The translations under genes were made by a program, and so were the position numbers. Shown here piece by piece: positions 17,126-26,099 of a stretch of DNA of 64,000 bases. The notes under the pieces were generated by a model, which saw only the letters and a program-made list of their open reading frames with translations, searched no databases and had not been told where the DNA came from. The DNA is from Pontibacter mucosus (GTDB taxonomy: Bacteria > Bacteroidota > Bacteroidia > Cytophagales > Hymenobacteraceae): contig NZ_QBKI01000004.1 in NCBI RefSeq assembly GCF_003054055.1, forward strand, positions 404,373 to 468,372, given 5' to 3'. Every line of letters starts with the position of its first letter. Position 1 is the first letter of the stretch.

Positions 17126-20100
17126 CTCCCAAACGCTCTCGCTCTATAACTTCCCCGGGTTTTTCCCAAAATTGGCGGCTGTAAATGCGCTTGTAGGGCC
17201 AGTGGCGCTGGCGCAGCAGTAGCGGAATATCGGCATGCGTGTGGCGAACCGAGAGGGCGCTGAAGTATAAGTCGTCGTCGGTGAGCACCACGCCCTGGTA
17301 GGTTGATTCCTTTACCACTGTCAGGTCGGCGAAGGGGACTTCGGGCTTTAGGTGCGGTACCTGTTGGGCGAGTAGTTCTTTTAGCAGCGGCACCTGCGGC
17401 GGTATGCTTTCCTGCTTCGGCTCATACTCAAAATAGCGGCGGCTGACCTGCTGCGCATAGTGCAGGTACTCTTTCAGGAGCTTTGGCCCGGCGTGCGTGT
17501 TATGCTCCACCTGCAGCTGCTCTGCCCGGATGCTGCTGACGACCACCACCTGTTGCTTGGCGCGGGTTACAGCCACGTTCAATCGGTTCTCGCCCCCGCT
17601 CTGGTTTAGGCTGCCGAACTGCATGGCCATTTTACCCTTATCGTCTGGCGCGTAGCCCACCGACAGGATGATTACCTCCTTTTCATCACCCTGGATGTTC
17701 TCGATGTTCTTCACCAGCACCGTAGTGGGTATGGTGATGTTTTGCTGCTGGGCCGCTTCCTCCAGCAGGTCCTGCACCAGCATCTGCTGGTTGTAGTTGA
17801 AGGTAATCACGCCCAGCTCTTCCTGCCCGGCCTGCAGGTACTGTAGCACCAACTCCACCACGCGCTGCGCCTCGGCTAGGTTCTGGTTATCCTGCCATAG
17901 TCCGTGCACCTTTACAAAGGTGATGGCCGGCTGACGCGCGTTCGCGTCCTGCAGCTCGGGTATCAGCTCCAGCTTGTTTTGGTAGAAGTAGCGGTTGGAG
18001 AACTCGATAAGCTCGGGATAGCGGCTGCGGTAGTGCTGGGTAAGCATGGTCTGCGGCAAGTATAAACCGCATAACTCCAGCAAGGATTCGGCCGACAGCT
18101 CCTCCACTTCATCCTCGCCCTCCGCTCCGTTCCAGCGGGCACGGTAAATGTCGGAGGGCTTGAGCTGCTGCGCGTCGCCGGCCACCACCACCTGCTTGCC
18201 GCGCAGCATGGCCGGGATGCCGGTTTCGGCATAACACTGCGAGGCCTCGTCAAAAATCACCAGGTCAAAACACCGCTCCAGCGGCAACACCGCCGACACC
18301 GTCTCGGGCGAAGCCAGCCAACAAGGCACCAGGTCCAGCATCTCTTCAGAGAACAAGGAAAACAGCTTACGCAGCGGGTAGAGGCTGCGCTTTTTGCTCA
18401 CCTGCGCATGCAGGCGGCGGTAAGTGACCGGGTTACCCAAGCGGTTGAGCTCGATGTCCTTGTACGCCTGTTCCCTGAGCCGCGACAGCACGATTTCCTG
18501 GCTTAGCTCCTGCTTTTGCTGCAAGAGTAACTGCAGCTCTTCCTCCAGCCGTTCCAATTCACCGTTACTGGGCATGCGTAGCTCCGGATGCCGCCCCTCC
18601 AGCTCGTGCAGCCAGGCCAGGTAGAGGCTGTTGAGCAAGAGCGCCTCGCCCTCCTCGGCCGTTTTGATAGGTTGCTCCAGCAGCAGCTCGGCTACCTTTC
18701 GCTCCGGTCCGGTGAAGGAGGTCAGCAAGGCGTCAAAAGCCACCAAGGGCTCAAACACCTCCGGCAGCTCCTCTAGCAGGTCTTGTTGATACTTTTCGTC
18801 CTTTATGAGCCGTGAGATTTGCCCTTCTGTGAGCCATTGCAGCCAATGTTTATACTTTGTTTCAGCCTCGTTTATACTTTGCGAGAGCGCCTGCAAGTGC
18901 TCGGGCAGCTGCACCAAACTCAACAGCTTTTCGTGCAGCACCTGCTCCTGGTGCAACTGGCGCAGCAGCTTGTGGGCCTGGATGGCGTCCTCCAAGGCCT
19001 TTAGCTTTTGCAGTACCTCGCTGGGATGCTGGGTAATCTTCAGGCCCAATTTTATCTGTTGGTTGATGCCCTGCATCAGATCCACGGCTTGCTGGCGCAG
19101 CTCCAGGCGCCGCTGCAGCTCGCCCACACCCGCCGCATCCAGCTCCAGCTTATACTTGGCCAGCGCCTTTTTCAGCAGCTGCTTCTCGGGGGCAAAGGCC
19201 CAGGTTAGGCGGCCCAATAGCTGCTTTTGCTGCTCCTCATACCTGGCTACGGCAGATTTAACCGAAACCAAATCCTCTGTGGCAATGGCCGCGTCCGGCG
19301 CCGGGCAAACTAAGTATAATTCCTTTAGTTGCAGCACCTGCTGCTGTAGCTCCTTCGGCTCTGCCTGTTGCTGCAGCAAGGGCCAAAGCGCGTGCTCTAC
19401 CTCCTCCTGCCCCAGCAGCTCCTGCAGCCGGGTAATTTCCGCTAAGGCGGAAGTATAGGTAGGCAATTCCTCCAGTGAGAACGGATAGCCGCTCAGGTCG
19501 TTTATACTTTGTTGCAGGTTGGCGTACTCCTCCGGCAAGGCTTCGATGACCCGCGCCAGCTCCTGCCGCTCCTGGAAAGTATAGCTTTCCATACTGCGGC
19601 GCTCCTTCCACACAAACTCCTCCTTTTGCCAGGGAATGGCTTTCTCTAAATACTGGCGCAGGCGCGGCAGAAACTCCGTTACGGTCTCGGCTGTCAGGTT
19701 TTTAAAGTATGGCGTGAGCGGGATGTGCGGTTGTTGCAGGCTGCTGCGCAAGTATAACTCTTTGGGCGACCAGCCGCAGCGGCTCATGTCGAAGAGGGCG
19801 GTTTTGAAAGCTTGCAGCTTCTCCAGGTTTTTGTTGATGCCACGGCTCACTTCCAGAAACGTGCGGTCGGTGTAGATGCTGTTGAGCGCCAGGTTCTGCT
19901 TTTTATACTCGTCCAGCCGGTCTATCTGTTCGCGCAGCTGGTTGAAAATGGCTTTGCGGTCGGCGTTGATGTCGTGCACGAGGGCGGCGAAAGCACCCAG
20001 CCCCTGCCGCGAAAGCCGCTGGTGCACCACGTCCAGGGCGGCGCGTTTCTGGCTCACCACCAGCACCTTCTTGCCCCTGGCCGTAAAGTCCGACACCAGG

Positions 20101-21062
20101 TTACAGATGAGCTGCGATTTGCCCGTGCCCGGCGGCCCCTGCACCACCACCGACTGCCCCTGCTTTACCGCCTGCAGCGCCGCCTCCTGCGCCGCATCCA
20201 GGGCAAAGGCCGTGAAGGTGTGCTGCGCCTGCGTGCTCAAGGTCATACTTTCCTCGGGCGTGCCGAACAACTGCTCCATCTCCTGCAGCTCCCCTTGCTC
20301 CAGCAGCTCGTCGTAATCCGTTAGTAAATAGGAGGCTGCCTGCGGGAAGATGCCCAGTACTGCCTCTTGCTCCAGCTCCAGCTGCCCCGGTTTATACTCG
20401 GCCTCGTAATCGGCTTTTTTATAGTCCGTAAAGCGCTTGAGCTTATCGCCAAAGAACTCACGACCGGCGTTTATACTTAGCTGCTGCTCTTTCAGGAGCT
20501 CGTATACTTTGGTGCGGAACTCCAACGGGTGTTGGGGCAGGGTGCTCAGGTCCAGTTCCAGCAACTCCTCGGCCAGCGGGGTGCCCATGTAGTGCGCGTA
20601 GGCCAGCAGAAAGCTCTGGTTAAACTGCGCCGGCTGCGCCTCGTCGGGTTGCAGCTCCCACTCCTGCGCCGCGTTTACCTGCAGCTTCACCGGAAAAAAC
20701 AGCAAGGGGCTCCGCACGGCCGTGCCATCCGAGAACTTGCCATGCACAAAAGGCCATCCCAAGTATAACTCGCGGCTGCCGCGCTCCTCAAAAATCATCT
20801 CGGCCTTGCGCTTGATAAACCGCAGGCGGCGGCTTACCGCAGCCACGGGCGCATGGCGGCTGTCGGCGTAAGGGCTCAGGGGGATTCTTTTCTTTCCGCT
20901 CAGCAGCTTTTCCAGCACCTCAAAGGCAGGCTTGCCGTTCACAAAGTCCAGCGCCTCCACGTCCAGGTGCAGTTCCCGGTACAGGCGCAGCAAGACCAGG
21001 GCCCTGTTGCCGGAGCCGAGGTTGAGAAGCCTGCGTCTATAGTGTTTGAGGATATCTTTCAT
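17103..21062 (-). CDS. Very large superfamily 1 (Upf1/Dna2-like) helicase-ATPase
   Basis: 1319 residues. The N-terminal ~280 residues resemble the region preceding the helicase in DUF4011-type proteins. Walker A GPPGTGKS lies near residue 310, followed by motif Ia (VLVVSQKRAALDVV). A long coiled-coil-like Gln/Glu/Leu-rich insert spans ~440-900. Walker B FDEASQCY is near residue 937, then GDAQQLKPSD (motif III), QHYRSRYPELI (motif IV) and NVAVTRAKQQVVVVSS (motif VI). The final ~70 residues contain YFSALSVRHTHADIPLLL...WPYKRIYSRQFW, which resembles the end of a VSR/DUF559-type nuclease domain but lacks clear acidic catalytic residues. Such helicases act in DNA repair or phage defence; which one applies is unknown. 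Confidence 0.9.
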   Translation of the reverse strand: MKDILKHYRRRLLNLGSGNRALVLLRLYRELHLDVEALDFVNGKPAFEVLEKLLSGKKRIPLSPYADSRHAPVAAVSRRLRFIKRKAEMIFEERGSRELYLGWPFVHGKFSDGTAVRSPLLFFPVKLQVNAAQEWELQPDEAQPAQFNQSFLLAYAHYMGTPLAEELLELDLSTLPQHPLEFRTKVYELLKEQQLSINAGREFFGDKLKRFTDYKKADYEAEYKPGQLELEQEAVLGIFPQAASYLLTDYDELLEQGELQEMEQLFGTPEESMTLSTQAQHTFTAFALDAAQEAALQAVKQGQSVVVQGPPGTGKSQLICNLVSDFTARGKKVLVVSQKRAALDVVHQRLSRQGLGAFAALVHDINADRKAIFNQLREQIDRLDEYKKQNLALNSIYTDRTFLEVSRGINKNLEKLQAFKTALFDMSRCGWSPKELYLRSSLQQPHIPLTPYFKNLTAETVTEFLPRLRQYLEKAIPWQKEEFVWKERRSMESYTFQERQELARVIEALPEEYANLQQSINDLSGYPFSLEELPTYTSALAEITRLQELLGQEEVEHALWPLLQQQAEPKELQQQVLQLKELYLVCPAPDAAIATEDLVSVKSAVARYEEQQKQLLGRLTWAFAPEKQLLKKALAKYKLELDAAGVGELQRRLELRQQAVDLMQGINQQIKLGLKITQHPSEVLQKLKALEDAIQAHKLLRQLHQEQVLHEKLLSLVQLPEHLQALSQSINEAETKYKHWLQWLTEGQISRLIKDEKYQQDLLEELPEVFEPLVAFDALLTSFTGPERKVAELLLEQPIKTAEEGEALLLNSLYLAWLHELEGRHPELRMPSNGELERLEEELQLLLQQKQELSQEIVLSRLREQAYKDIELNRLGNPVTYRRLHAQVSKKRSLYPLRKLFSLFSEEMLDLVPCWLASPETVSAVLPLERCFDLVIFDEASQCYAETGIPAMLRGKQVVVAGDAQQLKPSDIYRARWNGAEGEDEVEELSAESLLELCGLYLPQTMLTQHYRSRYPELIEFSNRYFYQNKLELIPELQDANARQPAITFVKVHGLWQDNQNLAEAQRVVELVLQYLQAGQEELGVITFNYNQQMLVQDLLEEAAQQQNITIPTTVLVKNIENIQGDEKEVIILSVGYAPDDKGKMAMQFGSLNQSGGENRLNVAVTRAKQQVVVVSSIRAEQLQVEHNTHAGPKLLKEYLHYAQQVSRRYFEYEPKQESIPPQVPLLKELLAQQVPHLKPEVPFADLTVVKESTYQGVVLTDDDLYFSALSVRHTHADIPLLLRQRHWPYKRIYSRQFWEKPGEVIERERLGVIKPEVE

Positions 21063-21083
21063 CGGGTACTGTACTTCTTGGGC

Positions 21084-21539
21084 TTAAGGCAGCTGCATGT
21101 GCAGGATTGGGTAAGGCTTGCCCATGCTGTCCAGTTCGGAGCGGCTAATGGTGCGGAAGCCAAAGTGCTCGTAAAACCCTACCGCCTGCTCATTCTGCTC
21201 GTTCACGTCCACAGCGCTTGCCTGCAGCTCCTGCACGGCGTACTGCAACAGTTTTTTGCCAATGCCCTCCCCACGGCGCTCCGGGTGGATAAACAACATC
21301 TCTACCTTTCTGTCGGCAGTGCCTACAAATCCGGCTATCTGACCTTTCGCGTCCCGCACGTAGTACACTTCTACCAGCTTCAGGTACTCGTCGCGCACCA
21401 GGGGTTTATAGAATTGAATGTCCGCTTCCGACAAAAAGTGATGCGTGGCCCGCACTGAGGCCTCCCATACTTCCGCCAAGGCTGTAAAATCCTCGGGAGC
21501 GGCCTTGTAAATTTGCTGCTGTGGCTGTGTGTGCTGCAT
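21084..21539 (-). CDS. GNAT family N-acetyltransferase
   Basis: 151 residues from the ATG at 21539. One GNAT domain with the acetyl-CoA loop HPERRGEGIGKKLL (near residues 77-90) and the typical C-terminal VNEQNEQAVGFYEHFGF. It resembles the small YjaB/YiaC-type acetyltransferases; substrate unknown. It lies 21 bases upstream of the helicase on the same strand, so the two are probably cotranscribed. Confidence 0.88.
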   Translation of the reverse strand: MQHTQPQQQIYKAAPEDFTALAEVWEASVRATHHFLSEADIQFYKPLVRDEYLKLVEVYYVRDAKGQIAGFVGTADRKVEMLFIHPERRGEGIGKKLLQYAVQELQASAVDVNEQNEQAVGFYEHFGFRTISRSELDSMGKPYPILHMQLP

Positions 21540-21683
21540 GGTCAAAAGCGGTTACTGCCTCGTAAACGAAAGAAGTCGGCGGAAAGTCTAAGCCAACAAA
21601 GCAAGTTAGCAGGAAATAATGGGAGTTGGCATATAAATACCGTGGCAAAAAGGTATCTTGCCTCCCCTTAATCAGTCACTTAC

Positions 21684-22451
21684 ATGCTTGGCTCTGTTTT
21701 ATTCTCGCTTGTTTTCCTGCTGCTGCCCCTGCTGTTCCCCAGCAAACCAAAGCCAGTTAAAGACTATGATAAGCTGCTGCTGGTAAAGGAGTACAAGTAT
21801 AAAATCTACGAGGTCTTCTCCCTTATCCCGCTTTTCTTCATTACAGGCGTTATCTGTTACGTTTTCTACCTGTTGGGCAACGATGTGCAGCAAGTATACT
21901 TCCGGGGCCGGGAGGCAGACTTTGCCATTTACCCGCCGGCATCTTTCTGGCTGGCGCCCGGCATGTGCTTTGGCATCGGCTTACTGATGCCGCCAATGGA
22001 ATTGCTCTACCGCCTGATGCTGAAGGAAGAGTACCCAGTGTACCTGGAGTACACCAACCGCAAGTATGGCTTTGACGGCTATAGGGTGGTGCGGTTTCTG
22101 GGCAGGGGCTGCCTGCTTGCCGGAGTGGTGGTATCCGTGCTGGGCCTGGGCTGGTACAAAGAGATAAAAGGCAATAAAATTATTATCGATGATTTTGACT
22201 CGCTCACACCACAGGTGTACACGATGCAGCAAATCGAGTCGGTTACGCACTATGCGTACAAACGCAACTCAAAGGGCGAGGCAGTGGAAGAACCGCATTA
22301 CAAAATCCGCTTCTCCGACGGCAGGGTCTGGGACACGTCGCGCAATTTTCATGAGGTGAGCCAGGAAAAGTATGAGGCCATCGTGGCATACCTGCTCTCC
22401 CAAACCGGTCTTGAGCTAGGGCATCAGGAAACAGACGCAGCAGCGCAGTAG
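21684..22451 (+). CDS. Hypothetical inner-membrane protein with four helices
   Basis: 255 residues. Hydrophobic segments lie near residues 3-20, 45-68, 90-110 and 140-158, followed by a soluble C-terminal region (IIIDDFDSLTPQVYTMQQIESVTHYAYKRNSKGE...) that looks like a small PH-like beta domain. No known family was recognised. Its own upstream region contains TATCTTG rather than a full promoter consensus. Confidence 0.7.
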   Translation: MLGSVLFSLVFLLLPLLFPSKPKPVKDYDKLLLVKEYKYKIYEVFSLIPLFFITGVICYVFYLLGNDVQQVYFRGREADFAIYPPASFWLAPGMCFGIGLLMPPMELLYRLMLKEEYPVYLEYTNRKYGFDGYRVVRFLGRGCLLAGVVVSVLGLGWYKEIKGNKIIIDDFDSLTPQVYTMQQIESVTHYAYKRNSKGEAVEEPHYKIRFSDGRVWDTSRNFHEVSQEKYEAIVAYLLSQTGLELGHQETDAAAQ

Positions 22452-22579
22452 GTCGTTAGGTTTTAGGGCTAGTTATTTTTCTCCTGATACTGCCGATCCG
22501 TATTGGCGCAATGCAACATTTTTAGTAAGATGCAGTTCTTCTAAAAGTATAGCCAAATTCATTTATTACTGCTAAATCA

Positions 22580-22587
22580 TACCTTTG
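22580..22587 (+). promoter_or_regulatory. Candidate -7 promoter element of the esterase-like lipoprotein
   Basis: TACCTTTG, a full TAnnTTTG match, 19 bases before the chosen ATG at 22606. Confidence 0.5.
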
Positions 22588-22605
22588 CTCCATAAACCAT
22601 CCAGA

Positions 22606-23694
22606 ATGAAGATAAACTCACACCCGGTTATACTTCTGCTCCCGGTGCTGTTGTGCCTTGTGCTCTCGTCCTGCCACAGAGACAAACCCATTCCCCCTAT
22701 CGCCCCCCTGGAGGGCTACACCACCACCAAGCAATACCCCGGCAACGTGGGTGACGAAAGCCTGGATGACTGGAAAAAGGAGCTGAAGGATATTGAGGTG
22801 GTGCAGGTAAAATCCACGATGGATGGCAAGGTGGAGCCGGCGCTGTTCTACGAGTCGAAGTCTACCCGCAAGAAGCCGCTGCTGGTGCTGCTGCACAGCT
22901 GGAGCAGCGGGTATTTGCAGGTGCCCTCCATCCCCTTTGCGCTCTGGGCCGAGAAGTATGACTGGGCCTTTATCCAGCCTAACTACCGTGGCGTTTTTGA
23001 GCAGCCAGAGGCCATGGCCTCGGATGTAGCCATTCAGGACATTGTGGATGCGGTGGACTATGCCATGCAGCATGCCAACATCGACTCCTCGCGCGTGTAC
23101 CTGGTAGGCTCCTCGGGTGGGGCCATGACGGCGCTGGTCACCGCCAGCCGCCACCCCGACCTGTGGGCAGGCGTGGTGGCCTGGGTGCCGGTGTTCGACA
23201 TTCCGGAGTGGTTTGAATTTAACCTTTACTACCCGCACCGCAAGTATAACAGCCAGATTGTGGCGGCGCTGGGAGGCGAGCCCCTGCCCGGAACACCTGC
23301 TGAGGCCGAAGGCAAGCGCCGCAGCCCCAGCACCCAGATTCATCAGGCCAAGGAGGTGCCCATCTTTCTGGCCCACGGCATAAACGATTTGCTCGTGCCG
23401 CCGAGCCACTCCATCCGCGCCTTCAATATTTTAGCGGCTCCCTCCGATACCATCTCCAAGGCAGACATGGACTACATCGTAAAGGAACAGGCCTTGCCGG
23501 AGAGCCTGCAGGGCCAGGCCGAAGAGCCATACTTTGGCGCATCGGACCCGGAGGTGGTGTTTAGCCGCCAGTCCAACAACGTGAGGCTGGTGCTGTACGT
23601 GGGCGTGCACGACATGGCTTATAACTCGACCCTGCTCTGGCTCAACGACCAGCAGAAACCGCAGCCGCAGCCAGCCGTAACGCAGACCAGGTAA
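22606..23694 (+). CDS. Alpha/beta hydrolase lipoprotein (prolyl oligopeptidase-like)
   Basis: 362 residues from ATG 22606. The lipoprotein signal ends in LVLSSCHRD. The hydrolase fold shows the oxyanion region LLVLLHSWSSGYLQ, the nucleophile elbow VGSSGGAMTA (Ser around residue 170) and the late catalytic His probably in VHDMAY. The size and GSSGG elbow suit esterases or S9-type peptidases anchored in the periplasm or outer membrane. Substrate unknown. The following Nudix gene begins 53 bases downstream. Confidence 0.85.
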   Translation: MKINSHPVILLLPVLLCLVLSSCHRDKPIPPIAPLEGYTTTKQYPGNVGDESLDDWKKELKDIEVVQVKSTMDGKVEPALFYESKSTRKKPLLVLLHSWSSGYLQVPSIPFALWAEKYDWAFIQPNYRGVFEQPEAMASDVAIQDIVDAVDYAMQHANIDSSRVYLVGSSGGAMTALVTASRHPDLWAGVVAWVPVFDIPEWFEFNLYYPHRKYNSQIVAALGGEPLPGTPAEAEGKRRSPSTQIHQAKEVPIFLAHGINDLLVPPSHSIRAFNILAAPSDTISKADMDYIVKEQALPESLQGQAEEPYFGASDPEVVFSRQSNNVRLVLYVGVHDMAYNSTLLWLNDQQKPQPQPAVTQTR

Positions 23695-23746
23695 ACCTTT
23701 GCACCGGTACATCAAGTATAAAGTTTACACATTTATACTTTAACCG

Positions 23747-24226
23747 ATGCCCACACAAGCCGATTCCCATCAGCCCAAGCCCAAGCTTCCTACGGTAGAC
23801 CAGGTTTCCTCAGGCGGGGTGGCTTTTCGGAAGGGTGAGGCGGGCGTGGAGGTGGCGCTCATCTCGGTAGGGCCGCAGCAGCGCTGGCAGCTGCCCAAAG
23901 GCATTGTGGACGCCGGCGAAACACCCGAGGCCACTGCAGTACGCGAGGTGCGCGAAGAAGCGGGCATAAACGCTGAACTTATCCAGAAGCTGGACACCAT
24001 CGAATACTGGTATGTAGGAGACAAGGGCAAGCAGCGGGTGCGCTTCCATAAGTTCGTGCACTTCTTCCTGCTGCGCTATGCTTCCGGCAACATCAACGAC
24101 CATGACTGGGAGGTGAACGAGGCCCGCTGGGTGCCGCTGGAGGAGGCAACCCACATGTTATCGTTTAAAACCGAACGGCAGGTGGTGGAAAAGGCAAAGG
24201 CCTTGCTGGAAAGTATAACTTTGTAA
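23747..24226 (+). CDS. Nudix hydrolase
   Basis: 159 residues with a complete Nudix box GX5EX7REUXEEXGU, seen as GIVDAGETPEATAVREVREEAGI (near residues 49-71, split over positions 23888-23960). It cleaves a nucleoside diphosphate linked to another group; the substrate (Ap4A, NDP-sugar or oxidised nucleotide) cannot be decided. The downstream HFFLLRYASG...EVNEARWVPLEEA is typical of the YQaJ/Ap4A branch in Bacteroidota. Confidence 0.9.
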   Translation: MPTQADSHQPKPKLPTVDQVSSGGVAFRKGEAGVEVALISVGPQQRWQLPKGIVDAGETPEATAVREVREEAGINAELIQKLDTIEYWYVGDKGKQRVRFHKFVHFFLLRYASGNINDHDWEVNEARWVPLEEATHMLSFKTERQVVEKAKALLESITL

Positions 24227-24271
24227 GTTCGCAAACCAGTCTTTACAATAGCTCATTTTAATCAAGACGAA

Positions 24272-25111
24272 ATGACAACAGCATCAAAAGAATCATCCGA
24301 AGAAAAATACCTGCACGGCTACTCGCCGGAGGAGCAGCAGCGCCTCTACAAGCAGGCCAGGTTCATGGAGAACAAGATTTACTCGGATATTGATTATTCT
24401 ACCGTTACCAAGCTGCTGGAGGTAGGCTGCGGCGTGGGGGCTCAGTCCGAAATCCTGCTCCGTCGCTTTCCGCACCTGCACCTGACGGGCATCGATTACT
24501 CGGAGAGGCAGATCACGCAGGCGGGCAAGTTCCTCGCTACCATCCCGTATGCCACCGATAGGTATGAGCTGAAGCAAGAAAACGCCATGGACATGAGCTT
24601 CACCTCCCAAGCTGATTTTGACGGAGCCTTCCTGTGCTGGGTGCTGGAGCATATTCCGGAGCCGGCCAGGGTGCTCTCAGAAGTGCGGCGTGTGCTGAAG
24701 CCGGGCAGCCCGGTTGTGATTACCGAGGTGCTCAACTCCAGTTTCTTCGTGGAGCCATACTCGCCGAGCGTGCTGCAGTATTGGATGCGCTTCAACGATT
24801 TGCAGTATGATATGGGCGGCGACCCGTTTGTGGGTGCCAAGCTCGGAAACCTGCTGCAGTCGGTGGGCTACAAGCGCATTACCACCGAAACAAAAACCTA
24901 CCACCTCGACAACCGCAACCCGGCCAAGCGCGCCGAGATGATCGCCTACTGGACGGAGCTGCTCCTAAGCGGCCTGCCGCAGCTGCTGGAAGCCGGTTAC
25001 GTGGATGCAGAAGTGGCTGATAAGGTGAAGGAGGAGATGCAGGTGGTGGCGAAGAGCCCGAATGCAGTGTTTTTCTACACGTTTGTACAAGCAAAGGCTT
25101 TTACGTCTTAG
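24272..25111 (+). CDS. Class I SAM-dependent methyltransferase
   Basis: 279 residues. Motif I LEVGCGVGAQSEILL (near residues 50-64), acidic motif II LTGIDYSERQI, and the motif IV region FDGAFLCWVLEHIPEP are all clear; the fold binds S-adenosylmethionine. The C-terminal half (YWMRFNDLQYDMGGDPFVGAKLGNLLQSVGYK) matches UbiE/small-molecule methyltransferases. Acceptor unknown. The gene ends before a strong terminator. Confidence 0.9.
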   Translation: MTTASKESSEEKYLHGYSPEEQQRLYKQARFMENKIYSDIDYSTVTKLLEVGCGVGAQSEILLRRFPHLHLTGIDYSERQITQAGKFLATIPYATDRYELKQENAMDMSFTSQADFDGAFLCWVLEHIPEPARVLSEVRRVLKPGSPVVITEVLNSSFFVEPYSPSVLQYWMRFNDLQYDMGGDPFVGAKLGNLLQSVGYKRITTETKTYHLDNRNPAKRAEMIAYWTELLLSGLPQLLEAGYVDAEVADKVKEEMQVVAKSPNAVFFYTFVQAKAFTS

Positions 25112-25133
25112 GTAGGGTAACTGGCTGTTGGAT

Positions 25134-25171
25134 AAAACACCCTCCCCAGTTATAGGGGAGGGTGTTTTATT
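25134..25171 (+). terminator. Terminator after methyltransferase gene
   Basis: Stem AAAACACCCTCCCC pairing with GGGGAGGGTGTTTT around loop AGTTATA, with a T-rich run. Confidence 0.9.
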
Positions 25172-25458
25172 TAATGACTTTCCTTCTCTGGGATTTGATT
25201 GTGGTTAAGTAAGCGTTGTTTATACTTCTATACTTACCTGTTAATACTTCATAGCTCCTGCTGGCGCAAGCGTCCGCTTGTGCCTTCCTATACTTAGGAT
25301 TTACTTCCATAGCCGCTGCTTCTCCTCCTAATTGCTGGCGCGGGTTTGCAACCTGTGCCTCACTATGGCGTTAAGCTTGCAACCCAACTGGCTTGAAAAG
25401 CCATGCCTATACTTTGGCTATACTTTTATACTTGCCAACCTATACTTTATACTTTCCT

Positions 25459-25705
25459 AGCCGCTGCTTCCTGCCACTGGAACCAAGCTATCCTTAGTAG
25501 CTGCCGCTCATCCTCTAGTTCCCACAAACCTAACGTTGCATCGCTGACTTTCTGCCCTCCTAGGCCGGGAGGCCTCGCCTTCGGGCATCGCGCGGTGTAC
25601 ATTTCCTTTGCTACCCTTCGGTCGCAATGCCGCTAAGGCGGCACCGGAAATCTACAAGGCGCTCAACCCAAAGGCTGGGATAAGGTCGATAGCTGCTGCC
25701 CTTGC
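25459..25705 (+). repeat. ~250-bp interspersed element, copy 1 (variant A)
   Basis: Begins near GCCGCTGCTTCCTGCC and ends near GATAGCTGCTGCCCTTGC. It contains small hairpins such as GGCCGGGAGGCC, GCCTTCGGGC and CCGCTAAGGCGG. The same element occurs at 47721-48005 (same orientation) and, inverted, at 32890-33147 and 44411-44645. No reading frame is shared between copies. Confidence 0.85.
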
Positions 25706-25775
25706 TGTCATCTCGACCTTTGGGAGAGATCTCTTTAGGATTTTCGATAGATCTCTCGCCCTGCTCGAGATGACA
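25706..25775. repeat. 70-bp nested hairpin element, copy 1
   Basis: Outer arms TGTCATCTCGA / TCGAGATGACA and inner arms GGGAGAGATCT / AGATCTCTCGC enclose a short A/T-rich loop. A second copy of identical length lies at 48006-48075 in the same position relative to the ~250-bp element. Confidence 0.88.
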
Positions 25776-25909
25776 AAGAGTGAAGTAAGTATAAAAAGAG
25801 TGAAGTTAGTATAAACTGTCCCCTTGAGGACAAGTGAGAACGAGAGTTCGAAACTTGCGAGCAAAGCTCAATAGGGGTGTAATCATTTGCTGAGTCCCAT
25901 ACTTTGTAG

Positions 25910-25929
25910 GGACAGGTCGCGACCTGTCC
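25910..25929. repeat. 20-bp perfect palindrome, copy 1
   Basis: GGACAGGTCGCGACCTGTCC, identical on both strands. An identical copy lies at 32641-32660 and a copy lacking one base at 44255-44273. Confidence 0.9.
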
Positions 25930-26099
25930 GTGCGAGAACAGCAGCTATAAAACTTATACTTCGGCCAAAACATTAGCAGGCTCCCCTCCTTAGCTAAGGA
26001 GGGGCAGGGGTGGTTGGGCCCGGTACTGCAAAAGCTGGATAGCTGGAAAAATTTATACTTGGGCAAGGACAGGATGAAAGCAAGCCCTTAGGCTCCCCC

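Larger units (their letters stand above)
25190..26090. repeat. Repeat island 1 (composite of palindromic units, non-coding)
   Basis: About 900 bases with no credible gene. In order: GCAAGCGTCCGCTTG-type units, a CGGGTTTGCAACC unit, 'AAGCCATGCCTATACTTTGGC', several TATACTT heptamers, the ~250-bp element (25459-25705), a 70-bp nested hairpin (25706-25775), the 'ACTGTCCCCTTGAGGAC...' unit (about 25815-25880), a 20-bp perfect palindrome (25910-25929) and the CCCTCCTTAGCTAAGGAGGG unit followed by AGGGGTGGTTGGGCC (to about 26025). Island 4 has the same order and orientation; islands 2 and 3 are inverted. Confidence 0.9.

Noticed and set aside
25403..25864. Short ORFs in island 1 and similar ones in islands 2-4 (e.g. 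44347-44598, 47908-48108)
   Set aside because: Similarity among them follows DNA repeats, frames differ and stops interrupt; not preserved as proteins.
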